From UBA6921 sp031363085 (GTDB taxonomy: Bacteria > Pseudomonadota > Gammaproteobacteria > SG8-11), in the NCBI GenBank assembly GCA_031363085.1, contig JANLTU010000194.1, forward strand, positions 1 through 63,859: a stretch of DNA of 63,859 nucleotides, given 5' to 3'. Below are positions 1-8,631 of this stretch, one piece after another. Below the pieces are notes generated by a model that saw only the letters and a program-made list of their open reading frames with translations, ran no database searches and was not told the origin of the DNA. Position 1 is the first letter of the stretch, and the number at the start of each line of letters is the position of its first letter. The position numbers and the translations under genes are program-made.

Positions 1-204
1 TGAGCCGGTGCGTGAAGGCCGACGCTTTCCGCGACAACGGAGTAATTTGAAAAAGAGAAGTTATTATTCGTGTTACAAACGTGCACTGTAATCAATCGCT
101 TCGGCTTAACTTACTGACATTGGGTAGCGTCCCCTTTCTCCTCTCCCCTTTTTTCCCCTTTCCAATTGTTTGACCGACCCCAATTGTTACTATTTCATTT
201 CTTT

Positions 205-570
205 CTACCGAATATATTCAAAAGATACATCGTCATTTTTTACTGTAATCACGCTACCCATATCTATGCCTGGCGTAATATAACCCACGTTTTTCTGCAT
301 CCGTTTGCCGCCTGAAAAATACACATCGACAGTATAATGTGATTCGCAAGATAGCCGTTGGATTAAGCGTTTTTCCGAAGAATGAGGAGGAATATTATCA
401 ACCGTAAGTTGCGTTGAGCACATGCTAACTATTACTTTTGTAAGAAGCTCATCAGCATTGTTTACAATTTCAATACGGTTAGTCGTGCTTGAGCAACCGA
501 CTAACATAACAGCCAACCACAACTGTCGTATCGTATAAATTGCTTTCGAAAATCCACAATCCATGGTCAT
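205..570 (-). CDS. Small lipoprotein, candidate immunity protein of the Rhs toxin
   Basis: This 121-residue protein has a short hydrophobic segment ending in a lipobox-like LVGC followed by SSTT, so it is probably a lipoprotein anchored in the envelope. I do not recognise the family. It begins 15 bases after the stop of the Rhs-type gene on the same strand, which is the usual place for an immunity gene. That role is an inference from position, not from homology. The gene is clearly more AT-rich than the rest of the window, as expected for an exchangeable toxin/immunity tip. The second ATG at 564 (giving MDCGFSK...) has the better-spaced AGGG upstream and may be the true start. Two further cysteines are present in the mature part. 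Confidence 0.6.
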   Translation of the reverse strand: MTMDCGFSKAIYTIRQLWLAVMLVGCSSTTNRIEIVNNADELLTKVIVSMCSTQLTVDNIPPHSSEKRLIQRLSCESHYTVDVYFSGGKRMQKNVGYITPGIDMGSVITVKNDDVSFEYIR

Positions 571-585
571 GCCCTGATTGCTATT

Positions 586-3500
586 TTAGTACGGGAAGGT
601 ACCAGACCCAGACGGATTAGTAATGAGATTTCCAGGCGATACCGGCCGACCTTCTGCGGCAGCATTTCTTCCCTCTTGATTGTTGTGCATATCCATTATC
701 GTCTCGCCCAATGGCTGCCCATGTATCAGTCCATCTATCTCATGGCCGACACCAGCAGACCAAGCTGTAAAAGGTCCGATTTCTTCATACATTCTTTTGC
801 TCCACTCAGAATGCCTAGTGGCGTCATCCAAGTCGTTGTGGCCATGGTGTAGAGCCAATTCCTCACGCGCTATATCTTTGGCACGGTCATAATCAGGCAG
901 ATCATTCGAAGCGAGCATTCGTGAAGCTGCCGCTTGTTGCCTCGCATCTTTAATCGCCTCGGCTCCTCGCTGCGCAGCCTCACTAACCAAACTAGAAATC
1001 GCACCAGACACGGCACCGTCCCGGAAACTTCCACCTGCGGCCAGCGAGCCGATACCTCCCGCCAGCCCACCGACGGCAGCACGACCCAAGGTTGCGCCCA
1101 TACCGGTACCACCGGGCATAATCCCCCCCGCTGCGGCTCCGATTGCGGCGCTCATCACGCCGCTTCTAAACGTACCGCCCTGTGCAACACTCGCAACTCC
1201 ACCCACCACACCGTTCAATGCCGCGCGTCCGATCGCACCACCTATTCCGGTACCAAACCCGGCCCCCGCTCCACCGGCAAACGCAGTAACCCCTCCAATC
1301 ACCGCTCCTTTTAGGGTTCCGGTATTGATATATCCCGCCACCGCTCCCGCACACGTGACGCAGCCGGTGTACGCGGTAATCACCGCTGCCGCCGCAATCG
1401 CGACTACCTGCCTCAACCCATGATTCCACGCCTTCTTCCACTTCTTGCTCAGCCAGCTATAGCCGCTGGGGTCGGTCATCGACAGCGGGTTGTTCATCAC
1501 GTAGCTGTAGCGGTTGTAGCTTTGCAGATTGTTGGGCGCTTGGATGCTTGGGTCGGCTTGCAGGAAGCGCCCGAGCTTGGCGTCGTAGATGCGGCCGTTC
1601 ATGTGGATCAGGTTGACGCTGTCGAGCATTTCGTGGCCGGTGTAGCCGTGTTTGGTTTCGAGGGACGTGAGGTTGGTGAACGGGCCGCTCTGGCGGCGTG
1701 CGCCGAACGGTTCGAAGCTGAAGCGCTCGAACACCTGGAACACGCCGTTGACATCGCCGGAGATGGCGGTGACGGAGCCGAGGTTGTCTTTGTGGAAATA
1801 GCGGGTCTTTTTGGTAACGACGTTGTTCTTGGTGGTGACGGTGTACACCGCGACCGGGGACGACGCGGCGTAGATGTGGTGTTGATATTCGACCGTGCCG
1901 TCTTTTTTGGTTTCTTTCAAAAACTGCGTGCCGGCGTCCCAACGCGGGCTCATGTACAGCGTCATGTCGCCGTCTTTCACCTGGATGATGCGCTCGTGCT
2001 GCGCGTCGTAGGCGAACTCGACCACCGAGCTAGCCGTGGCGATGCGCTTGGGCATATTGAAGCTGGTGTAGTCGACATTGCGGCCGGTGCCGCTGGTTTG
2101 GTTGCCGTTGGCGTCGTAGGCGTATTGGCCGACGATCACGCCCGCCTTCTTGAGTTGGGTGACGGCGTGCGGCCCGGCATAGGGGCTGGCCACGCCGGGT
2201 TTTAGACCGTATACCCACTCGTCGGCATCGACGTCGGACTTGGTTTTGAAGTTACCGAACGAGTCGTAGGCGTAGGTTTTGTTGAACGCGGCATTGCCGG
2301 TGGCCGTGACGGTGGTCAGGCGATCCAATGCGTCGTAGCCCAGGGTTTCTTTGCTGCTGCCGTCGTTGCGTGATGCGAGGTTAGCAACTTTGTCGTATTC
2401 GTAACTGAAGTCCTGAATGGTTTGCGCGCCGCCCAGGCTCTTGATGGCTCGAACTCGGCCGCCCTTGGTGTAGGTGTATTCATTGGTCGCGCCGTTGCCC
2501 AGGGTTTCTTTGGTCACGCGGCCGCTGGCGTCCATGCTGTCGACGCGCCAGAAGGTGGTGAGCCCGGCGCCGTCGGTGATATTGGTGACGTAACCCAAAC
2601 TGTTGAAGTTACGTTTGACGGAGAAGCGCTCGCCGTTGACGCCGGGATAGGTGGTGCTTTCCAAGCGCCCGCTGGCATCGTAGGCGCTGTACATGGTGTA
2701 CATCTCGCCGTTGAGCGCGATGCCCACCAGTGCCGGACGGCCCAAGCTGTCATACACATAGCTGCGCGCGGGCGGATAGGTGAAGCTGCTGCTGCCGCCG
2801 ACGGCCTGACCTTTAAAGCCGACTTCTTGCGCGACTTTACCGATGCCGTGCGGCGCGGTGTCGTACGTCCAGGTACTGGCGCCTTCGGGCTCGCTGCGCT
2901 TGACCATGCGGCCGAGCACGTCGTAGTCCATGGTCACGACCTGGCCCTTGGCGTCTTGCTGCCACTTCAGTTCACCGAAGGTGTTGTAGCCGTATTGCCA
3001 TTGCCCCATGTCGGGGTCTTGCATGTAAATCTTGCGGCCCCGGCTGTCGTAGCCGGTGACGATGGAGGGTGATAACACGCTGGTGTCATTGCCGTGGTTT
3101 TCCACCAGCACCAGATTGCCAAACGCGTCGTAGCGGTACTTGACGGTATTACCAAAGGCGTCCGTCGTTTCAACCAGCTTGCCTTCGGTGTTTTGCTCTT
3201 CAATACGCTTGTGGTTGTTGGCATCGGTGATCACCACCTGCGCGATGTTGACGGTGCTGCTCGATTTCGAGTCGGTGTAGCTATACACGAAATATTCGGT
3301 GCTGGTACTTACCGTAGCGGTACTGTCGGGCTGGCTTTCGTCCGGCATGCTGCCGGCCGTTACCCGCCCCAGGATGGGGTCGTACGTGGTGATGCCTTCA
3401 GTCTTACCGACCGGATTGTTGGCGTAATACGCGTTGGTAGATTTCCACACGCGGCCGTAGTCGTCGTAGTAGGCGTCTTTGTAAATCGTTTCGTTATTCA

Positions 3501-4197
3501 GACCCTGCGATTCGGTGGTGATGACGCGGCCTAAAAAGTCGTAGTACGCGTAAGCGACAGCGGTGCTCGTGCTACTGGAGGACTTGACTCGGTACTTGGG
3601 CACGGCAACGTGTGACGGACACACGCTGCAATCCAGATACTCCGTGTCGCTGTAGGTGCCGTCGGCGCGCAGTTCACGCACCTTGCGGCCAAACGCATCG
3701 TAGTACCACTGCGTGGTGAGGCCATTGGGGCCGGTGCTGCTGGTCGGTACACCAAAGCGCAGGTCGATGGTCTGCGTTTCTTTATGGTCCTTCGCGTTCC
3801 ACGACGTGACGGTGGCGGTGCCGTCGCCATTCTCGACATAACTGCTCTTGCTGGTGCGGCGCGAGACTTGGGTGTTGCTGCCGGAGATGATGCGTTCGAG
3901 CGGTTTTTGGGTCAGGGGGTCGAGCTTGACTTTACCGGCGGCATCGACATCCGGGCCGATCACATAGTCAAGCCCAGTCACCGTAGATTCGGTTTTGATG
4001 CCATAGGCGTCGTAACTGTGGTTGGTCACCACGGTGCTGTTGCCCCAGGTAAAGGTCTGGGATGCAACATCAAACGTATTGGGCTCGACGATTTCGGTTT
4101 TCAAACGCCCTGCGGTGTCATACACAAACGCCACCTTGCGCGTGCCCGTCAGCGCCTGCCCGGTAACGCTAAATGCGCCCGGCATGGTGCTGGTCAT
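586..4197 (-). CDS. Rhs/YD-repeat protein, C-terminal part of a frameshifted SpvB-Rhs toxin
   Basis: The open frame gives 1203 residues made mostly of YD (Rhs) repeats such as YDAFGR, YDSLGR and YDALDRL. These repeats fold into a hollow shell that encapsulates a toxin. An Rhs-core sequence with the pattern GRFLQADPS...NRYSYVMNNPLS..DPSG lies near residues 885-925. It is followed by a long Gly/Ala-rich hydrophobic region with two internal repeats (GGTFRSG, GGSFRDG). The last 105 residues form a variable tip containing ATRHSEW, GVGHEIDG and MDMHNNQEGR. These resemble, from memory, the DUF6973-type domain found at the ends of Rhs proteins; its activity is unknown to me. The ATG at 4197 is probably not a genuine start: the same frame continues coherently upstream to about 4359, where it joins the frame of the upstream SpvB-like ORF. 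A small lipoprotein gene follows at once. Confidence 0.85.
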   Translation of the reverse strand: MTSTMPGAFSVTGQALTGTRKVAFVYDTAGRLKTEIVEPNTFDVASQTFTWGNSTVVTNHSYDAYGIKTESTVTGLDYVIGPDVDAAGKVKLDPLTQKPLERIISGSNTQVSRRTSKSSYVENGDGTATVTSWNAKDHKETQTIDLRFGVPTSSTGPNGLTTQWYYDAFGRKVRELRADGTYSDTEYLDCSVCPSHVAVPKYRVKSSSSTSTAVAYAYYDFLGRVITTESQGLNNETIYKDAYYDDYGRVWKSTNAYYANNPVGKTEGITTYDPILGRVTAGSMPDESQPDSTATVSTSTEYFVYSYTDSKSSSTVNIAQVVITDANNHKRIEEQNTEGKLVETTDAFGNTVKYRYDAFGNLVLVENHGNDTSVLSPSIVTGYDSRGRKIYMQDPDMGQWQYGYNTFGELKWQQDAKGQVVTMDYDVLGRMVKRSEPEGASTWTYDTAPHGIGKVAQEVGFKGQAVGGSSSFTYPPARSYVYDSLGRPALVGIALNGEMYTMYSAYDASGRLESTTYPGVNGERFSVKRNFNSLGYVTNITDGAGLTTFWRVDSMDASGRVTKETLGNGATNEYTYTKGGRVRAIKSLGGAQTIQDFSYEYDKVANLASRNDGSSKETLGYDALDRLTTVTATGNAAFNKTYAYDSFGNFKTKSDVDADEWVYGLKPGVASPYAGPHAVTQLKKAGVIVGQYAYDANGNQTSGTGRNVDYTSFNMPKRIATASSVVEFAYDAQHERIIQVKDGDMTLYMSPRWDAGTQFLKETKKDGTVEYQHHIYAASSPVAVYTVTTKNNVVTKKTRYFHKDNLGSVTAISGDVNGVFQVFERFSFEPFGARRQSGPFTNLTSLETKHGYTGHEMLDSVNLIHMNGRIYDAKLGRFLQADPSIQAPNNLQSYNRYSYVMNNPLSMTDPSGYSWLSKKWKKAWNHGLRQVVAIAAAAVITAYTGCVTCAGAVAGYINTGTLKGAVIGGVTAFAGGAGAGFGTGIGGAIGRAALNGVVGGVASVAQGGTFRSGVMSAAIGAAAGGIMPGGTGMGATLGRAAVGGLAGGIGSLAAGGSFRDGAVSGAISSLVSEAAQRGAEAIKDARQQAAASRMLASNDLPDYDRAKDIAREELALHHGHNDLDDATRHSEWSKRMYEEIGPFTAWSAGVGHEIDGLIHGQPLGETIMDMHNNQEGRNAAAEGRPVSPGNLITNPSGSGTFPY

Positions 4198-4268
4198 GCT
4201 CGTTGTCGCGACCTGCCCAAACTGCCAGTTGGCGTAGTCGGACGGATAAAAAACGCTCTCGGTGGTTT

Positions 4269-7200
4269 TTACAAAACCGTCGCTGGACTCGACCTTGACT
4301 TTTTTTGTGTTGCCGTCGGCGTCGGGCGGATCACTGGTGGTGGTGACGTGCGAGATTTCTTTTTGTCGAGCTCATAGCTGTACGAACTCGTCAATCCAGA
4401 ATAAGCAATATAACGTTTGTTACCTAAATATCTGGCAAATGCTGACGTACCTAATTCAACTTGCGCATACGAATTCAAACTCTGCGACAACAACCAGCCG
4501 TTCGGCTGACTTACATCAACTTGGTATGGCGAACCAGTGAATGGGAAATCTTGTTTGTTGTACGTTGTTGAAACCACACCGTTGGGTGCGGTGACTTTTA
4601 AGACTCGGAAACCTAGAGTCCCCCGTCCGCGCAAGTGTTCGCGACGCCCTTCATAAGTATAATTCGTCACACTGAGCGTAGACGCCGACGGATTACTCGA
4701 AAGATATTGTTGGCTCGCACCACTCGGCGCGGTGACGCTCTCTACAACATAGGTTGAATCCTGCTGCTCTTTGCTGGGGTAAACAGCATCATTGGTTGTG
4801 TCGGTGTCGTTGAGATCGTTCTTGTAGATGGCATTGTTGGTGAGTGGCTGATATCCAATGGTGGTCGCCTGACCAAGACCGTTGGTCGCGGAGGTGATGA
4901 GGTCACCAAGCTTGGGTGACATTGAGACAGTGACCGTCGCGACATTGTTCGCTGTCAAAACGCGAATAATATCGCCTTTAGAGTCGCCGTTGACGTCGCC
5001 AATAAAATATGGAGGGGCAGAGTTTGCCTGAGCGAGGTTAGTGGTATCTGACTGAATAAACTTCGAACCGTCCGACAACCAGACCGTCGTTAATGGATTA
5101 TAGCTGTCACCGACCTCGATAATATCTAACAACCCATCACCATTCATGTCTTGAACGAGAAGATTGCGCTCAAACTTCTGCGCACCAGTGGAAATACACT
5201 GCGCCCGATTGGTACTCGATGTGAATGCGATTCCAAACTTCCACTGTCCAAACTTCCACTGCGTAGTGGTTGTAACTACAACGTTCTCACATGTATTTAC
5301 AATGTAGTTAACCGTGTTGGGATTAATCGCTAACGTTGTTTTAGCCATGCTGTTCTTGGCTGATGTAGTGAATCCGGCGCCCGTGGAAATCCACACTTGC
5401 ATGACATTTTGATAATTTGAATCACTTCCCCAAACAGCGATATCCGTTTTCCCGTCACCATTGATATCGAGGGGAACAATCCAATTGACCACCATCAAAG
5501 GGATCCCGCCAGTCGCTTTTAGATCGAGGGTGTTGGAATAGTCAAGTTGACTACCCCCCTCTGACGCAAGGTAGCTATCGACAATACCGTCCTGACGAAT
5601 TAAAAGATCCGCACGACCATCACCATTGATGTCGGCCGCATAATATTGAACCTTGCCGTATAAGTTATGGTTGTTAGGAAACGAGGTTGCGCCAAATGAA
5701 AAAATCGTTTTGTCGCCACCAAAACCGGACGTATTGTCCTGCGCCAGCCAGGTTACGACTTCAACCGGCGAGGCGTAATCCCGAATTTCAATGATGTCGG
5801 AGCGACCGTCCCCATTCGTATCCGCAACCAGAAACTGGTTACTGTCGTCCCAAGCATTAGTTGCTAGGAAACCTCCCATAATTTGCGTAAAACCGTTTGG
5901 CCGCCGTGAATACACACGGTAAATCGTGTCGTAGATTGTCCCGGTGGATGGCGCGAGTTTATCGATGATTAAAATATCGGTGCGTCCGTCGCCGTCGAAG
6001 TCGCCCGTCAAAATCTTACGATGACTGAACGAATACCCTAAAGAAGCACCATATGCATCGTGCTGTAACGACGTACCGTCGCTCAACCATGCCAGCGCCG
6101 TTACCGGTCCTTCATTAGGGCCGGGGTTATCTAAGGCATCGACTTGGACGAGGTCGCTTTTTCCGTCACCGTTAAAATCACCACTCAAAAACTGGGTGCC
6201 GAGAATAGTAGCCCCGGTCGTTGAGCCACTCGCGGGGTTAAATTTGTTATTTGAATCCGTCCATGCAAATGATGTTGCATTAAAACATGTCGGTGTCGCG
6301 CTGCCGTTAAAGTTACATTCTTGAATGGTGTCGACGCGCGAACGCGCGACAGTGCCTAAAGAGTATTTGAACGTTAAGTCAAGCTTGTGTACGTCCTTGC
6401 TATTGAGCTGCGTGCGTATCGCTTTCAAGCGATAGGTCGTCTGAGCGAGCGCTCCACCGGTGTAATTGCTTTCAATGTCGACGCGGTGATCCGCGTCCGA
6501 CGGCGTGGTGTAGTCGAAAATGACTTTGCGATTCGGCGCAGTCACGGTGCTGCTGTTGCCCGCGTAGTCGATTGTTTTGATGTAATACGTGCCGTCGGCT
6601 TGCACGTACGAGAACGTCATGTAGTTGCCGTTGGTGTCGGCGGTGCGGTTGATCGCCCAGGTGAGGACGTGCGTGCCGGTGGTGTTGGTGGCGGTGACGG
6701 CGGAATCCGTGCTGTTGCCGTAGTCGGTGAGCGCGCCGTTTTTGGACCACACTTTGAAATATTCGGGGCCGCTGCCTTTGGTGCCGCAGGCGATGATGCG
6801 CGTGAAGCTTTCCATTTCGGTGCGGTATTCGGTTTGATTCGCGCAAATACCACTCGCCGCGACCTGGTCGCCAGTTGACACTGGCACGAGGCGCTGACCA
6901 TCGAGGCACAACTTGTCGTTGCCGTCGAGATTCACGCCGCCTTTGAAACCGTCGCGGTCAATCGTGGCGCCACAGCGCGTGATCGTGGACAAGCCAGAGA
7001 TCGACCAACCCACTCCGGCTACGCCGTTGCCGCCCTGGCTGTTGTAATTGAGCGCGATGCCGGGCTGCATGCCGTTGATGCCGGGCGGTACCGAGATGGG
7101 AATATTATAGGTCGCCGCGCCGCTGGGGCCGACTGCGAATGAACCGGCGGTCGCCCCGACGGTGGTGGTGGTGTAGGGATTTGGATTCGGGTTGACCGGG

Positions 7201-7715
7201 TACTGCTGCACCCAGGTTTGAAATGCGGAATTGAATTGTCCGTTAGCGCTGCTGAACAACATCGCGCTGGTGGCGCCGGAGGTTTTCGCTTCCAGAATAA
7301 TGTCGGCGCGGCCGTCGGCGTTGAAATCGCCGAGGTAAATGTTGCTGACGTCTGCGCCCCACTGCACACCGTTGAAGGTGCCCGACCAGCTTTGCGCGGC
7401 AATGCCATAGGTGCCATCGGCACGGCCGAGGAAGATGTAGCTCTTGCCGTCGGAGGTCGGCGCTTGAATAAACAAGTCGGTGATGCCGTCGCCGTTGAAG
7501 TCGGCATAGTACGGCGTGCCGACCGGCTGGAACGGTGCGTAGACGGGAATGACCAGATCGTCGAACGGGATGAGCTGGAGTTCGTAGACCGGCGGAATGG
7601 CAGCGGCCTGCGCGGGCAGGGTGGCTAACATTCCAACACCGGCAATGATCCCGGCCATGCGACGCGCCCAGCGGCCGTGATTCACGCGCACTCCCCCTCG
7701 CTTATCTATCGACAT
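4269..7715 (-). CDS. SpvB/FG-GAP exported toxin N-terminal part (frameshifted to the Rhs part)
   Basis: The ORF encodes 1148 residues. A Sec-type signal peptide covers about residues 1-38 (basic n-region, then a hydrophobic core ending AQA-A). Two FG-GAP/VCBS calcium-binding-like repeats follow (DFNGDGITD, DFNADGRAD). Next is an SpvB signature near residues 190-250 (PISVPPGINGMQPGIALNY, then GVGWSISGLS). At least seven more D-x-NGDG-x-x-D repeats follow, and then a region like the middle part of Tc-toxin B subunits. The last about 25 residues (after YSYELDKK) are out of frame: a one-base shift restores a continuous protein into the Rhs ORF at 586-4197. The start has a good ribosome site (GGGGGAAG, 7 bases upstream). 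Family knowledge: SpvB/TcB-like proteins carry or encapsulate toxins. Secretion here is probably by Sec, since no VgrG or PAAR part is seen. Confidence 0.85.
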   Translation of the reverse strand: MSIDKRGGVRVNHGRWARRMAGIIAGVGMLATLPAQAAAIPPVYELQLIPFDDLVIPVYAPFQPVGTPYYADFNGDGITDLFIQAPTSDGKSYIFLGRADGTYGIAAQSWSGTFNGVQWGADVSNIYLGDFNADGRADIILEAKTSGATSAMLFSSANGQFNSAFQTWVQQYPVNPNPNPYTTTTVGATAGSFAVGPSGAATYNIPISVPPGINGMQPGIALNYNSQGGNGVAGVGWSISGLSTITRCGATIDRDGFKGGVNLDGNDKLCLDGQRLVPVSTGDQVAASGICANQTEYRTEMESFTRIIACGTKGSGPEYFKVWSKNGALTDYGNSTDSAVTATNTTGTHVLTWAINRTADTNGNYMTFSYVQADGTYYIKTIDYAGNSSTVTAPNRKVIFDYTTPSDADHRVDIESNYTGGALAQTTYRLKAIRTQLNSKDVHKLDLTFKYSLGTVARSRVDTIQECNFNGSATPTCFNATSFAWTDSNNKFNPASGSTTGATILGTQFLSGDFNGDGKSDLVQVDALDNPGPNEGPVTALAWLSDGTSLQHDAYGASLGYSFSHRKILTGDFDGDGRTDILIIDKLAPSTGTIYDTIYRVYSRRPNGFTQIMGGFLATNAWDDSNQFLVADTNGDGRSDIIEIRDYASPVEVVTWLAQDNTSGFGGDKTIFSFGATSFPNNHNLYGKVQYYAADINGDGRADLLIRQDGIVDSYLASEGGSQLDYSNTLDLKATGGIPLMVVNWIVPLDINGDGKTDIAVWGSDSNYQNVMQVWISTGAGFTTSAKNSMAKTTLAINPNTVNYIVNTCENVVVTTTTQWKFGQWKFGIAFTSSTNRAQCISTGAQKFERNLLVQDMNGDGLLDIIEVGDSYNPLTTVWLSDGSKFIQSDTTNLAQANSAPPYFIGDVNGDSKGDIIRVLTANNVATVTVSMSPKLGDLITSATNGLGQATTIGYQPLTNNAIYKNDLNDTDTTNDAVYPSKEQQDSTYVVESVTAPSGASQQYLSSNPSASTLSVTNYTYEGRREHLRGRGTLGFRVLKVTAPNGVVSTTYNKQDFPFTGSPYQVDVSQPNGWLLSQSLNSYAQVELGTSAFARYLGNKRYIAYSGLTSSYSYELDKKKSRTSPPPVIRPTPTATQKKSRSSPATVL
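4360..4364 (-). other. Frameshift site joining the SpvB and Rhs frames
   Basis: A run of five T on the plus strand (five A in the gene) marks the break. Reading aaa-aag-aaa-tct gives K-K-K-S and then nonsense ending at 4269. Reading aaa-aaX-gaa-atc (one extra A) gives K-K-E-I-S-H-V and runs without a stop into the Rhs ORF. The simplest explanations are a one-base deletion in the A tract, a sequencing error there, or a -1 ribosomal shift. Confidence 0.8.
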
Positions 7716-7769
7716 CAGACACTTCCCCCGAACCGATTTAAATATTCAAGTGTTTGCTGGTGATTTTTT

Positions 7770-7791
7770 GGTGGGCGGTGCCCACCCTACC
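7770..7791. repeat. Short palindromic repeat GGTGGGCGGTGCCCACC
   Basis: The core GTGGGCGGTGCCCAC is a near-perfect palindrome. The same core recurs at 11233-11248, in front of dusA. It lies in the 102-base gap between the SpvB-like gene and the next gene upstream, and is of the kind of short dispersed palindrome seen between genes in many gammaproteobacteria. Confidence 0.55.
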
Positions 7792-7817
7792 AAACTATAT
7801 TTTGACAACCGATCCGG

Positions 7818-8162
7818 TCAGTCAGCAACTTGAAACTCTATGACTTGGCAAAATGTTCGCCCGTCGCCGTAGTAGTTAACCGGATCGACCAAGACTCCAA
7901 CTCTCTTCCCCGTGTAATACGCGCTCATAAGGTTGGCAATTTTTACTTTCGCACCCTGATCAGCTTCGTCCACAAAAACAAAGCCGAAAGTACACTCCGG
8001 CGTCGTTACGCCTGAGACTCGAAAGTGAAAGTTGTGTGGGCCAGACACGGACGTGCTCGTGATTTTGAAATACGGAATGGCAATGTACGCTGCACGCGCA
8101 ATTGACCAAGGCGATAAACCGGCAGCAATTACTAACAAACCACACAACAATGACTTCTTCAT
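7818..8162 (-). CDS. Small secreted protein of unknown function
   Basis: This 114-residue protein begins with a clear Sec signal peptide (MKKSLLCGLLVIAAGL..., cleavage probably after IARA). The mature part is about 90 residues, mostly predicted beta strand, with two cysteines (in PECTFGF and RTFCQV) that could form a disulfide in the periplasm. I do not recognise the family. The start is supported by a GGAGGTACCTAATG-like ribosome site (GGAGG 7 bases before ATG). It lies upstream of, and in the same direction as, the SpvB/Rhs gene, about 100 bases away, so it may share that gene's transcript. A role in the toxin system is only a positional guess. Confidence 0.7.
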   Translation of the reverse strand: MKKSLLCGLLVIAAGLSPWSIARAAYIAIPYFKITSTSVSGPHNFHFRVSGVTTPECTFGFVFVDEADQGAKVKIANLMSAYYTGKRVGVLVDPVNYYGDGRTFCQVIEFQVAD

Positions 8163-8631
8163 TAGGTACCTCCGTTAGTAAAACCATAATTGTGAAAAAA
8201 CTGGATTGAACGACTTCAGCGAACACAAGCCCACAGACACTTCGGCCTTGCAGCTCTGCGGAGCAGAAATGGTGAGCACACAGGATTTAATAAAATCGGG
8301 CGAACGAAAACGAGCGATACGTGACGCGTTAAGCGCCACGTGCGTACATGATAGGAATGAAATTTGGCTGACTTGGTGCCGGATGCCGGATGCCGGATGC
8401 CGGATGCAAAAAAACTGTAGACGCCCCCGCGATTCCCCACAACTGCCCCTCCCCGTTCCGCTTCGTCCGTGTACTGCACCTGACTTTTTTACTCAACGAC
8501 GCCACTGCATGTTTGTCGCGTTGAACGATGTGGAAATTATCGGGTTTGGCTACTTCACGTCAAGCGGTGTTTCTATCGTGGCCCTGCGTAGATGCGATGC
8601 CGCACCCTGCACGACCGGCCGCACACGACGC
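8163..8631. other. 469-base gap without a convincing gene; contains a 7-bp tandem repeat
   Basis: I see no supported gene here. The short ORFs overlap one another on both strands and none has a ribosome site with a protein-like composition. The one distinct structure is four perfect copies of the 7-base unit GCCGGAT at 8378-8405. The promoter of the secreted-protein gene (start 8162) should lie in its left part. Confidence 0.5.
8378..8405. repeat. Tandem repeat, four copies of GCCGGAT
   Basis: Four head-to-tail perfect copies of GCCGGAT are followed by a partial GC and then a run of seven A. The array is in the non-coding gap. The unit length (7) is not a multiple of three, so it would not be tolerated in most coding sequence. 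Confidence 0.85.

Noticed and set aside
1..51. A 15-codon frame at the left edge ending in TGA, possibly the end of a gene that starts outside the window
   Set aside because: Too short to identify; no motif, and the sequence after it is non-coding.
1420..2205. A 261-residue plus-strand ORF over the Rhs gene, and several similar long antisense ORFs in the T6SS genes
   Set aside because: They are antisense to strong, recognisable genes; composition (Val/Gly/His/Arg-rich) is typical of shadow frames in GC-rich coding DNA.
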